Shown one piece after another: positions 45,600-56,999 of a DNA stretch of 64,000 nt. This DNA comes from Gyrodactylus bullatarudis. Lineage: Eukaryota > Platyhelminthes > Monogenea > Gyrodactylidea > Gyrodactylidae. Positions within the stretch are counted from its first letter, which is position 1. Each line of letters opens with the position of its first letter. A program made the position numbers and the translations under genes. The notes under the pieces are model-generated. The model was not told where the DNA came from, did no database searches, and saw nothing but the letters and a program-made list of their open reading frames with translations. The stretch lies in the NCBI GenBank assembly GCA_012064415.1, contig SSNU01000202.1, positions 196,211-260,210 on the forward strand, in the 5' to 3' direction.

Positions 45600-47760
45600 C
45601 TATTCAACCCAATGCATAATAATAATTTGTATTTCAGAATAAATTAAATATTGTTAAATAAATATTTTATTACAAAATTACAATTCCTTTTCTTCAACAT
45701 TAAACCTATTTGGCCAAATTTATATCGTCGATATTCAATGAGGCTGACTATCTCAACGATCAATAGAATAAATTTCAAACTTCTATGACATTCAGAAGAA
45801 AGTCCGGTCCAAATATATGTTTGAGTCGCATTTATGGGATTTCAAATATATTGTGGAACAGTCATCTCGAGTCTTGAAGAATAAAACTGATCTGGTTATC
45901 ATTGCACGAGCCAAGTATGAATCACAACCCATATTGCGTTTTAATTTTATTCGCTTGAAACGAAGATAATTCTCCAAATCTAAAATATTGATTGACTGAT
46001 ATCCATCCAAATTACCATCTATCTAGATGTAATGCCTTTTTTGAGGAACAAGAGAAAAATAACTTATTTCTGCATATCTCTACAGACACAAGTAAACAAG
46101 TTTCATTGGAAATTTGTGGCTGATTTATTCAAAATAAAACTGGCCCAATTTATTGACTAATGCCTTTTTAGTGGACACAGAGGAAATTTCTTCGATAAGA
46201 CGGTTAATTGAATGGTACATGACCAAGTCTTCACAAACTTTTACCTTTTTCAGACAGCTGAATGGTTTTTTACTATCGAATTAGAATATTTTAGTTGAGT
46301 TTAGATTGTTTTTAGTATTGAAACAGTTGAGAATATTTTCAGGTCATTTTCATATTTTCAAGGAAATAAATCCTTTCTCCTCTAAGCTTTCTGATAACCG
46401 TGAATATTTTTCTGCTATTTTCATCGAGAAATATGCCCTCCTGAGTTTCTGGCCGACTCATTTTAGATATTTTCGTTGGGAACTTTGTAGAAAAATAACT
46501 ATAGTTTGGTTATCTTTGTCATCTTTTTCATCAAGTTTTCATACAAAAAATACTTGAACTGATAATTCTAAGGATATCATCTGAATTCCTGTATACAGTG
46601 TACAGAGTTGGATGGATTATAATTACATTAGCCAATATTAATGGCCCATTGATCAGAATTAAACAACTTTAGGTTTATCGATAACTCAAATCATTAGTAA
46701 TGATTCATTACCTTTGGATTTAATTAAATTGAGAATATGGATTTGGGTGTTTAATATTTTCATCTTCTCAAAGGTTAACTATAATAACAAAGATTCGTGA
46801 TAGATTTTTGAAAGTCGATCATAAACTGCACTTTTTTTAAAATAATTTCAAAACCAAACTTAGTTGATAGTTGAAGATGAGAATTTGCAAATATTAGTAT
46901 GATAAGCCAATTACAGTAGTTGTTAAAAAAATTATCGATTGAATCAAGATTAGAAATTACAGTACTTGGAAATTGGCCAACGGCCATAGATATTCTCAAA
47001 ATCATCTCAATTTTTCAATGATCAGCAAGGAATATTTTCTCATCGAATCCCGAAAACCTGTATTTAATCGCTTCAAATCTTCGAAATCAACAAAAATTTC
47101 GAGCAAAACAAAAACGCGCAATTTTGAAATTCAAGATTTTAATTTAATTTTTGTCAGAATGAAATTTTTTATCGGCTTAAGAAATCGTAAGATTCTTTTG
47201 TGTTCTTGACTAGCTGAAAATTTTCATCATTTCAATATGACTACAGAAGATTGTAAATTGCTTGTTTAATTTAATTAGAGAGAACTAAAGATTTCAATGG
47301 AGCTTGAAATCTATTGTGCAATGTATACAGGATGTGTACACTGTACAGGATAATAAAAATGAATGAAAAAGGTAATATTAAAGCAATAAATCTGAACAGC
47401 CTCCCTCTCTAACTTGTTACCAGGTGATGAATATTTTGCTCTCCACTGATTGGCTCTTGATTCTCCAATTAGAGAGAATATCGATTTTCCTGTTCAATTT
47501 ACACTTGAATGATAAAGTAATGCTTGTAAATTTCACTTATTTTTCACCTGCCTATCATCATATATACAGGACTCGTATCGGGATGATGATATTTCCACAA
47601 AAACATTATCATGTGTAAATCGAGATAAAAAAGAAAGCAAGAAATTGATCTCAAAAAAGTTATAACACATACAACTAAGGACACACACCAACAGAGGTTG
47701 ATAAATAAAGAAAATCTTGAAAAGGAGAGAATAAAACTTTGGATTTTCCATCAATATCCA
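45600..47760. other. AT-rich spacer between Shisa-like copies 3 and 4
   Basis: No exon is supported. Near 47070-47160 lies sequence like the dispersed inverted-repeat family (CGCGCAATTTTGAAATTCAAG). The right end should contain the promoter of copy 4; no TATA element can be assigned with confidence. Confidence 0.4.
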
Positions 47761-47765
47761 GTAAA

Positions 47766-49326
47766 ATGTTTATTCTCTTGAGTATAGCAGTCCTCCATCT
47801 TCAGATAATTGTATCATCAACAACTCTGAATAAATATGGTGAGTTCTAGTTAATTCTATTGAAGCTCTATAAAAACTATAGACGACATATGACTCAATAA
47901 CTGTCGATCCGACATTCATAATGGTCTCTAAGAAATTTAAAACTGATTAAAGACTATTTTTCAAAGAGCAGATGTAGAAATCTTAATTTTCTTTTTCATT
48001 TTCAGATCGAGGTGAGATGGTCCCCTGAAGAAATCAAGGTTTGAAATACTTTATCCAACAGGTTTATATATATATATTTATTTGACTTTATTCTATATAT
48101 TGGAATTTACAAAGCTAGTTGACATGAAGATGAGAAATTACTATTTTCACAAAAATCTCAATATTCTTTCTCCGAAAAATCAGGAACGAATTTATTTTCA
48201 GAATTTCATGATGAAATGATCCAATGACTGAAAAAAACCTCTGAAATGCCCCAAATTTCCCCTGTATCAACTTTTTGAGTTCAAGATTTTTTTGATTTCG
48301 AAGCAATTAAATACTGATATTTAGGATCAATGCTAGACGAAGAATTTGAATTTGGCCTTGGATGCTGAAAGAAACTTGTCACATCTAGGAAGAAGTTAGA
48401 CTTCTAATTTTTTGTTCATTTTTCTTCGTAATGATCAAAAAATTCGAATGGTCCGAAAAATGCCCTGAATTAGGCCGCCTGATTGATATTTTCCAATTTT
48501 TTTCTGGTTTTATAAAATATTGAGACTTTAGTAAAAAAAGTAAATTCTCATCTTCATCTCAATCAGGTTTAGTATCAATCTCACGGTTCACGACTTTTTA
48601 ATATGAAGTTCAAATTTTGAACACTGTTCAAAGAACATTTTATAAGACTAATCTATCATTGCTTATGCCTATAAAATACGTTACTTTCTTCTCAATGATT
48701 CCAAGAATTGAGAAATGTACTAAATGAAATACTGAGTTTTAGTTTAGATTAACATTTTGAAGCTCCAACTAGGTTTCTTACCCATCTTATTAGGATTAGT
48801 TCATTTCCCTTAATAATTTACTTTTCAATGCTCACCTGGAAAGACCTGCTTTACTTACTTTCTTGCTGAACTTATCATTGTTTGAGTCTAAATTTTTAAT
48901 TTCTACTTTATTTCAAGTCTCTTCCCTAATTCCAAGTGAGTCATCCTCAAATGGAATGCATAACCTCCAGTTAAAACAAGCATGACTTTTAATTCGTAAA
49001 CAGCTGGTGAAACATGTGAGTACATAAATGGTAATCCTGCAAAAGAGGAATATTGCACATATCAGTGTTGTGGTAATCAGACATATCGATATTGTTGTTG
49101 GAAGTGTGAGGATCGTTATGAATATGATCCGGAAATTTGTCGGAAAAAATATACAGCAATTGGGTAATTCCTGATTTATAATCCCACTCCTCATTACAGA
49201 TGTTTTGTGGGAATTTTGGGGCTGGCTGCTTTAGTATTAATTGGATTTGCTGTTGCAAAACATTTGAAAAGAAATAACACCAATGACAGTCCAAAAGAAT
49301 ATTTCGATAAACCAAATTATGAATGA
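47766..49326 (+). CDS. Shisa-like membrane protein, copy 4 (divergent)
   Basis: Exons 47766-47838 (signal peptide FILLSIAVLHLQIIVSS), 49004-49163 and 49200-49326; 119 residues. The cysteine domain reads CEYINGNPAKEEYCTYQCC, then GNQTYRYCCWKCEDRYEYDPEIC, the same eight-cysteine spacing as copy 1 apart from one residue. The membrane helix is VGILGLAALVLIGFAV and the tail is longer than in the other copies (KHLKRNNTNDSPKEYF and ending KPNYE). The second intron is only 36 nt. A 6-nt candidate microexon (ATCGAG, 48006-48011) with flanking AG and GT in the first intron would keep the frame. It is the oldest-looking member by divergence. Confidence 0.8.
48110..48570. repeat. Inverted repeat inside intron 1 of Shisa-like copy 4
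   Basis: TTGACATGAAGATGAGAAATTACT at 48118-48141 is matched in reverse complement by GTAAATTCTCATCTTCATCTCAATCAGG at 48541-48568. The arms also share CCGAAAAATCAGGAAC-like sequence. It belongs to the same dispersed family as the segments at 33840-34060, 39160-39610 and 41742-41993. Confidence 0.6.
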
Positions 49327-49329
49327 ATA

Positions 49330-50038
49330 AATAATGTTTTCAAATATTTTATAGAAATAATAAATCAAACTCTAAATTTCTAAAAATATGGAAATGAAAT
49401 TATAATAAGTACTTATGAGTAGTAACAAAGTAGAAGAAAAATCAAAATATGACAACTGTATATTGAAAAATAATATAGAATCTATAAATCTTTTAGTGAA
49501 TATGGGCAAGAGAATATATATATATTTTATATCAAAGGCAATCCCTTCACAAGTTAGCTCTGGAACTCAGATTATTTTTATGAAATGAAATGTTAGCGAA
49601 TAAAACTGTAGATTGATTTCAGACAGCCACGAAAGTCTTCTGTTACGGTTTTTTTTAAAGTATTGAACACGTACATGATTTTCGATTCTCAATCGAATAA
49701 TATAAATTTTATCGATGAACCACTTGCTCTAAAACGTTGATACATAATAGATGCATACATGACCTAAATATGAGGTCGTTTTGAATCTGTCTGAAAATAT
49801 ATTGAAAATTTATGATTATGAGAATATGGTTATGCTTTTCAATTAAAATTTTAATATCACTACTTTATAGTATATACTATATTATTTTTTAATATACAAT
49901 TCACTATATTTTGAAAATAATAATAACTAATAAAATTTAAATATAGAAAATAATAATAAAGTAAAAATTTAAACAACGTTTCTTCCAGGATACACTTGAT
50001 AAAAATTGTTTTAATTTGAAATTTTCACAAAAGTCATT
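49330..50038. other. AT-rich intergenic region
   Basis: This is the gap between Shisa-like copy 4 and tropomodulin. It contains strongly AT-rich runs (49860-49960) and no coding signal. The tropomodulin promoter should lie at its right end; an acceptor-like TTTCTTCCAG at about 49980-49989 may mark a 5' UTR exon. Confidence 0.4.
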
Positions 50039-51221
50039 ATGTCCAATAAAATGCTATACGGGAAGAATTTGGAAGCCTACGATGATTTAGACATTGATGA
50101 GCTTCTCTCTAAGCTAACTGAAGAGGAGATAAACGAATTAAATGATGATTTGGATCCGGATAACTCTCTCTTACCTCCAAATCAACGCTGCAAAGATCAA
50201 ACTAAAAAAGCTCCTACTGGAAAGTTTGATCGAGAAAAGCTTATCAAGTATGATTAGATCTTAAATCTTTTTAATTAGATTTTTAATTCAACGTGCAAAA
50301 GAGGAACCCGATTGGTCTGATATTGTTCCTTTTGAAAAAAAGATTAGAGGAAAAGTTTTCGTGAAACCAGATCCCAATCAAATTTCCAAAGATGAGCTTA
50401 GCGATTTAGGCTTTGATACCGAATTCGATGATGAAGTTAGTGAAATCTTGGCTGAAGCTACTGAAGAACAGCTAGTAGATTTGGCTGCTATTCTAGGCTT
50501 CACAGGGATGCTCAATCAAATACAATATCATGCTGGCCTAGAGAACAAAAGTCAAGACACTGGTGGATTTAATGGAGTTGCTAAATCTGATAAGCTAAAA
50601 GTTTTTGATGAACTTCCTCCGAATGATACTGATGTTGAGGAAAGTATTGAAAAACTTGCTGCCAACGATTCATCGCTTACCGTTTTAAATCTGAATAATA
50701 TTAAAGAAATCACTTCAGAACAATTCGAGAGATTAGCTAAAGCAATTTTGAAAAACACTTCCCTCAAAGAGCTCCACCTGGCCTCTACAGACATGACCAA
50801 CTCGAATTGTGAACATTTTCTCGAGGTTCTAGAGAACAACGAGACTCTAGAAGTGATCAACTTTGAGTCAAATTTTCTTACAGGTGAGCTTTATGAAAGA
50901 TGAGTCATTTGATAGTAAAAAATTAAAACTTGTCTCAGAATTCATCATAATCAATGAATATTTTTTTTAGGAGAAATGCTTATAAAAATTGTCAAATCAC
51001 TGCAGAGTGACAAGAGTAAGGTAACTGATGTCCACCTGACAAATCAATCTCAAAAAACTTTGGGCATTCAAGTTGAGGATTCCATTAGCAAGCTTGTTCG
51101 TGAGAATCCAAGAATTGTTCGTTTCGGTCTCGACTTTGAATCATTGGAGGCCAAGGTAAAAATGCGTGAATACCTTAGGGACAGTATGGATAAAAACACT
51201 CGACAAGAACGTATCAAATAG
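50039..51221 (+). CDS. TMOD: Tropomodulin
   Basis: Exons 50039-50247, 50279-50883 and 50971-51221 give 354 residues, the usual tropomodulin length. It caps actin filament pointed ends together with tropomyosin. Seen in order: the N-terminal tropomyosin-binding and capping region (LEAYDDLDIDELLSKLTEEEI, LDPDNSLLPPNQRCKDQTKKAPTG), DIVPFEKKIRGKVFVKPD, LVDLAAILGFTGML, then the leucine-rich repeat domain (NDTDVEESIEKLAANDSSL, VLNLNNIKEI, ESNFLTG, LTNQSQKTLG). Intron 1 is 31 nt: without it the frame stops at TAG just past LIKYD; spliced, it reads LIKFLIQRAKEEPDW as expected. Intron 2 is 87 nt. It converges on PDCL3. Confidence 0.96.
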
Positions 51222-51617
51222 TCATGATGAATTATCAAGTCAATTTTTATATCCTGCCTAAACTGCTAATATCCCTTTTCATTCTGATAGAATACTTTCA
51301 TTTATTTCTACAATTCAAAAAAAGAAGCAATCCTGAATGATGCATTTTACTTCATAACCCGAATATTCATACAGTAGATCAAGGGAATTACTTGATGGAG
51401 TCACGATTTGCCTTAGTTTATGGAAGTTTTCTAGATTTTTTATTCAATTTTGCCTGGACACAGCTTTTTTCCTCAAATGCTAAACATTTTATGATTGTAT
51501 AATCAATAATATATAATATAATTTCATATTTCGGAAGACATTGTTTTATTTACTGAGGTAAAATTTCGAGGCAAACATGGGTAAAACATGCAAATATTAT
51601 AAAAGAATTCAAAAAAG

Positions 51618-52385
51618 TTAATCTGAATCGGAAGAGTCCCCTGCACCGATCCTTCCTCCCTTTATAGTTTTTATATTGAAATACTCTTCAGGTAATTCAT
51701 GCAGATCTGTCTTGAGGACGCCCATTTTCGCAAGGTTCCATTCGAGACTATCAGAAGTTAGGCCTTTCATACAGCCAAATGCAGAAGGTCCTATTAATTT
51801 GTTGACCATATCTCCATTCTTGTAAACAAATAGAGTGGGTAAATTGGAATCAGGATAATCCGGTATGCATGTTGTAGACTCGCCTCGCAGAAATTTGACA
51901 TTGACGAATTTTGCTGCCAATTGTCTAAGGATTTTGTCCATTAAGGAGCACATTTCTACTCCATGTTTGGCAATATGTATGACAACGTAAATGGAAGAAT
52001 CTTCATTGTTAACTTCATCTACCCAGTCAGATTTGGAGACCTCTCGTAAGGATCCGAATCTTTTAAGAGCAATTTGAGCCTTAAGTTCCGCAATTCTTTT
52101 TTGCCTATATGATTCGAGGACTTTACGTTCTTCATCCTCATCAATTCCAAGATCATCTAACTCATCGAGCCTAGAGTCGATGTCATCCAGCTTAGTATTC
52201 CTGTGTATTTCATCAACTTGAATTTTCAAAATTACAAAATAATTTACGTGTCTTTACTGGTATTTCGGGTTCTTTTATCTCGTGTTTAGGAGGGAGTATT
52301 TTCATCTGTCGTAGAATATCATTCCACTCCGTATCTTCATTGGGATCCTATTTTTTATGGAATAAATAAAAAATATTACCTGCAT
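51618..52385 (-). CDS. PDCL3: Phosducin-like protein 3
   Basis: Exons 52385-52380 (Met-Gln only), 52347-52248 and 52216-51618; 234 residues. PDCL3 is a thioredoxin-fold cofactor of the CCT chaperonin. Exon 2 gives [21 protein letters not shown], the family's N-terminal signature; exon 3 gives [80 protein letters not shown] and LIGPSAFG, ending with the acidic DSSDSD. The thioredoxin CxxC is absent, as is normal here. Introns are 32 and 31 nt. The MQ|DPN junction matches the family N-terminus exactly, which supports the six-base first coding exon. Confidence 0.95.
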
Positions 52386-52389
52386 AGAT

Positions 52390-53705
52390 TTAAAAAATTT
52401 ATTTATTAAAACAAAATTTGTAACTAATAGAAAAATTGAATATCATAACGATAAGGGGTGATCAACGACTGACGTTTCCTTTTTGATGCAGATAAATTTA
52501 GTTTTCAGGGAGGAATCAGTAAATTGATCATCTTCTTTGGTCATATTTTTACCACAATAGCTTTTTGAATGGTATAGTGTCTCTAAAAAAGTATATTCTA
52601 CTAGTTAAAACTGTAATTGAGTAGGCAATGCACCTCATAGAGTGAGGTTAAAGTTTTAAAATATTGAGTTTTCATAATTTAATTTTTCAATACAACTTGA
52701 AAATTATGAAATTTTTCATTTAACTTAATTGACTAGAATCTAGTCACTAAATCGATGTAATATCAAATTTTGTTATCAATGGGAGGATAAAAAATCTTTT
52801 AAAAAGTTCGACACAAAGTGTAGTGTACACATGTTTTAGACTGGAATAACTTTTTTTGAAATCAATATTTATCTCAATAGATGCATTGCACAGGAGGAGG
52901 ATATCGTATTAATGAGGGGAATTGAAGTTATTGTGTAAAATGCATAAATAAATTAAAAGGATTATCAAAAGAGCTGTATTCTCTACACAAGTGCAGCACT
53001 AACTTGAATTATCAGGCCTGATATCGATTCCAATAGTTTCTGTACAATTGAGGGAGATAAAAATAGTGGATATAGTATTTGAAGAACTTTAATTTTTATC
53101 AATTAGTAAATGAACTAGGATAACTGTACTTCTAGAGAATCGAGTAAATTCTACACTGAATCCAGGTGAAATAAAAATTATCGATATTTCTAATTAATTG
53201 TAGATGTAATGCAATGAACTGGGAAATTTTGGAATGAAAAATAGTGCATAAAAATATACATTTCATGTAAATTAAAAGGTCATTAATTCAAGTGTTCTAG
53301 TGAATCTAATAATAAGAGAAAAAGCCAGCATAATTCCAATTATTGATCTTTTCTTTGTGAAATTGGATAAAATCACTAGAATAATTTTCAAGTTTTAATA
53401 GAAAAGACGAGTGAATACAGACTACTCTACTGAGAAGGTCTTTCGGATAAGTGATTCCATCTCTTATTTTTAATTCCCAAGAGCTAAAATTATTAATCTC
53501 ATTAAAATAACTAGAGCAAAATAAAATTTTTTGTAAAACAAGTGTAGAGATAAAATTCTATCCTAAAATAAATTAAAATTTCTAACGATTGAACACATGA
53601 TTTCTTGATGTAGACTTTAGAACAGTGTAGAATAATCAATATGTAGTGTATTAATCATTCAGCAAGGGGTCAATGACTATATTGAAGAAACATGACGAAT
53701 TCTAA
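52390..53705. other. Intergenic stretch without recognisable genes
   Basis: AT-rich, no exon or clear repeat on either strand. The part near 52390-52500 should include the PDCL3 promoter. Confidence 0.45.
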
Positions 53706-53708
53706 AAT

Positions 53709-54586
53709 CTACATCATTATCAAGTTTATTCTAACCTGACAAGCAATACACGTACAGAATAAGGAACTGAAATACATACCGTGTTTTTCTGGCTCTTCAG
53801 ATTCAATTGAAGAATATTGGCTATCACTGCATGTATTGACAAATTTATCGCGTATATTATGGATTGAATCTGATATAATTTCTAATTCCTTGAGACTTTC
53901 ACCATACCTAGAGTTGAAATTAAAAAAAAACAATATAATTCGAACAAACTTGTCTTTGTAATCAAGGAGATCTTGTCTAAGATTTTCAAGCTCAATTTTG
54001 GTCTGAGTAAGTAGCTTTCTTTCATCAAGTAAAACTTTAATCTTTGGTTTGTACTTGTCTAGCGTCCTCCTATTTTCCCTTTGAGCAGTTTTAATCAGAC
54101 CTTCGGTTTTTAAAAGTTCGTCCTTCAAGATCAGAATAGATTCTTTCAAGTTGGATATTTTTATTCTAGTATTATAAAACTAAAAATAAAATATGATTAA
54201 TAGTACCTCTGAATCATTGCTATAAATATTGGGTAAATTTTTTAAGATAACGGAGGATTCACAAAGAGCCGAAAGCTCATGCTCTTTTGATTTAATGACA
54301 TTTTGGATCTTAAACATATTATAGATGGATTTACATCTTCGCGACATTCAAGTAAGTCGAAATATTTCTGAAGTGTAGGGAATTGATCTTTGGTAACTGA
54401 TTTAAAAATCAATGTTCTCGAGTTCAATCGTTTTTCTAGACTTTCTCGTAATACATTTAGTTCCTAAATAAAAATTCAGAATACCTTTATACGATTTTGT
54501 AACGCATTTATTTCGTTGGAAGTGGAAGATAGTCTGTCTAAATGAGTTTTAATTATAGTTTGGTCTGGCTCAGAATTTTCAGACAT
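53709..54586 (-). CDS. Coiled-coil protein of unknown family with ultra-short introns
   Basis: Model: exons 54586-54485, 54463-54335, 54308-54207, 54179-53950 and 53907-53709; about 253 residues. It starts MSENSEPDQTIIKTHLDRL and is almost wholly heptad-like (INALQNRIKELNVLRESLEKRL, IQNVIKSKEHELSAL, KISNLKESILILKDELLKTEG, LLTQTKIELENLRQDLL, SLKELEIISDSIHNIRDKF). Introns are 21, 26, 27 and 42 nt, all GT-AG; the first, second and third are needed to avoid stops. The 42-nt intron is open in frame, so it could be retained (adding a hydrophobic FVRIILFFFNFNSR). The end is uncertain: a GTATGT donor after EKH could shorten the tail. It resembles small kinetochore or centrosome coiled-coil proteins only in general character. 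Confidence 0.75.
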
Positions 54587-54693
54587 TTGAATTTTCTGAT
54601 AAGTACTTATTATAACAAAAACAAGTTTGTTATATATTGATACGAAAATTGTTTAATTGAATTTTAAACTGAAATACTTAGTATTGAAAAAAG
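54587..54693. promoter_or_regulatory. Candidate bidirectional promoter
   Basis: Only 107 bp separate the start codons of the minus-strand coiled-coil gene and the plus-strand gene at 54694. Both 5' UTRs and any core promoter must lie here or overlap the genes. No TATA box can be assigned in this AT-rich DNA. Confidence 0.45.
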
Positions 54694-55244
54694 ATGATAA
54701 CGGGCATAATATTCTTTCATTTGAAAATGATTGATTTTGCAGACGATAATATCACCATTTATGGCTATAATAATGAATATGTTAATGTTCCTCTGAAAAA
54801 AGTTATAAAAAAGGATGGGAAACTTGATAACCACGTGTTTCTATCCCAAGATCATGAATTAATTCACATTACTAACTTTGAATCCAGTTTTCCCTTCAAA
54901 ACTCTCTTGTCTATAATTCCCATGTTTAATGAAAAATCTTATTGGTATGTTATATTCAAATTATTGAAAGTGATTTTGCCCGAAAACAGATTCTCTCCAA
55001 TAATAAACGTAAAATGTCCACAACCCCTCTTATATCATCAACCTTGGATAATTCCTCTTTCAAAGTTCCCATGAAAAAGAAGAATTTTCATTCTCCTGAT
55101 AAAAACCCTACAATGTACCACACTTTGGATGAGAGAAGATTTTCTACATCATCATCACCACTCAAGAAATCTGCGAGAAGAAATATGCCCAATAGGAAAT
55201 CAAGGAGCATCATTGATATGGAAGACACTATCTATGAAAACTAG
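54694..55244 (+). CDS. Small protein of unknown family, two exons
   Basis: Exons 54694-54944 and 54971-55244, joined across a 26-nt intron with a GTATGT donor; 174 residues. The alternative start at 54727 (MIDFADDN) may be the true one, since the first 11 residues are a hydrophobic stretch with no clear role. The N-terminal half is folded-looking (DDNITIYGYNNEYVNVPL, HVFLSQDHELIHITNFES, FKTLLSIIPMFNEKSYC). The second half is basic and serine-rich with SP sites (FHSPDKNPT, STSSSPLKKSARR, RKSRSIIDMEDTIYEN), suggesting a phosphorylated nuclear or cell-cycle protein. The two open frames overlap in different phases and join smoothly only with the intron removed. No homolog recognised. Confidence 0.65.
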
Positions 55245-55441
55245 GTTAGAAACTTATTAAAATTCCCCATATTTTTATAATAGTAGTTCAAAAAAATCTA
55301 GTATATATAAATTATAAATATTTTCATTTCAAATTTGAATTAAAGTTATTAAAGACATTTTTTAAATTTCCAAAAACAACAAATCATTATTAGTGTCCTT
55401 TTTATATATTTCTTCTGGCGTTATTATAAATATCTAAACAA

Positions 55442-55932
55442 ATGCAGTTGACTAGATTCAACCTTATCATCCCGACTCGTTATCTTTTACTTCTCGGCCA
55501 CTTGGTCATTCTTGTCGTATTATTTATTGATAAGGAGAAAGTTTTGGAAAACTCTCTTGGTCTCCATTATACCCCATTAGAATATTCAACTCAAAATAAT
55601 CTGTATGATCTTAGTATTTTTTGACCATGAATTTTAGATGTCTCTCTACATTTTCAATAGCCTTCCTTTTTGTTCTGACAGAGTTGGTGATGTTTTTACT
55701 CGGTGGAACCATATTCCTCTACAAATATTCAGTTTTTAGTAAGATATATCCATCTGATTTTTCGCAAGATTCATTGATGCATTTCTCGAGCATATTACTG
55801 ACATCATATTTCATCATGAAAAAATGGACGATTTATTCGTTCATCCTGATCACAATTTTCACGACAACAATATCTTTTATAGCTGAGATAATCACATTCT
55901 CTATTAAGATGACGACAAGACAAAACTTTTGA
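55442..55932 (+). CDS. TMEM107: Transmembrane protein 107 (ciliary transition zone)
   Basis: Exons 55442-55602 and 55638-55932 with a 35-nt intron; 151 residues (140 in human). TMEM107 is a four-span membrane protein of the MKS module at the ciliary transition zone. Seen: PTRYLLLLGHLVILVVLF (helix 1), TPLEYSTQNNL corresponding to TPEEYDKQDIQL, LSTFSIAFLFVLTELVMFLLGG (helix 2), SSILLTSYFIMKKW (helix 3, with the aromatic after a basic residue) and YSFILITIFTTTISFIAEIITF (helix 4). Without splicing the first frame ends at TGA 55622-55624. The phase-2 join reads NNL-CLSTF. The loop between helices 2 and 3 is longer than in vertebrates. Confidence 0.85.
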
Positions 55933-56581
55933 AACTATTCAGATTTTTGAACAAGAAAACCATCTGCCAAGATTCACACGGTTTGATCCATTTTATGCCT
56001 TTTATAAACATGATTAAATACATATTTTCTTGTTAATACAATTTTTTTATTGAACCAATAGTTACTTGAAAGTAGTTACTTGAACATTATTTTTTCAGTT
56101 ATTGGAAAAACTGCTCAAATCGTTTTTCTAAACTCTATTCTCATGATTGATAAATGAACTTTTGATTGCTAAACTGTATTATTGATTTGAGGTTATTTTT
56201 CTAAAATGATGCTCAAAGTGATCAATACAATCTCCAATCCCTTTTCTAGTTAAATTTCTTGTTCAATTAATTTATCATGATGTGTTTAGAGTAAAGATGG
56301 ATCGCAGAAATTCAAATACATCTCGGCCTAAACGCATGATGTAATATTTTGAACCAATAATTTCTCCATGAATTATTACAACTGAGTCTCGTTGTGTAAT
56401 TATTTTTCTTTCGATCAATATTACAAACTTCAATTCGGTAGTTTACTAAACAATGTTTTCATGATGAATTTTCAAAACAACCATTATACAGTGATAGATA
56501 ATAAAATTTCCTAGCAGTTAATTCATTAGTAAATTTTTACACGATTACAGTTATTATTCTAGGCACAAATTAATATTCTTC

Positions 56582-56941
56582 ATGGATATCGAAAACGAAG
56601 AAACATTCTGTTCACTTTTCCATCGGGCTTTTACAATAAAAATTCAAGTCCTAATACAATTCAATAATTATTTTTTCCAGAAACAAAAAAAAGTAATTTG
56701 GAAAATCCTGGAAATTTATCGTCACAAATGTCTCTTCAAAAATAGGCAAATTATTGAAATAAAATCCTTGAAAAAGGTAGAAATCTTAAACAGATTAATT
56801 TCAAGGTTATTCAATTCTATTACTTCAACTACTATTAACAATATGAAGAGAAAAAAATCTAGAAAAAAAATCATTTTAATTGTCCAACACTGGAAAGTAA
56901 AATTGAACCTAGATTCAAGTGAGGGTTTGAGAAATTTTTAA
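56582..56941 (+). CDS. Hypothetical basic protein
   Basis: A 119-codon open frame starting with ATG, rich in I, K and N: DIENEETFCSLFHRAFTIKIQ, KVIWKILEIYRHKCLF, RLISRLFNSITSTTINNM and RKKSRKKIILIVQHWKVKL. A possible 33-nt in-frame intron (56648-56680, GT...TTTTTTCCAG) would remove an unlikely aromatic stretch and join KIQ to KQKKVIW. No family recognised. In such AT-rich DNA a chance frame of this length is possible. Confidence 0.3.
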   Translation: MDIENEETFCSLFHRAFTIKIQVLIQFNNYFFQKQKKVIWKILEIYRHKCLFKNRQIIEIKSLKKVEILNRLISRLFNSITSTTINNMKRKKSRKKIILIVQHWKVKLNLDSSEGLRNF

Positions 56942-56999
56942 AGTTATTTGATAAATAAATCAAATATGTCTTGGTTGAAAGATTCGAAAAGTCCCAAAG

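Noticed and set aside
48913..49315. Minus-strand frames over Shisa-like copy 4
   Set aside because: They mirror the cysteine exon, whose splice phases and domain are clear on the plus strand.
53767..53780. A 13-nt GTATGT...TTTCAG intron at the end of the coiled-coil gene
   Set aside because: Too short even against the 21-nt example and not needed to keep the frame open.
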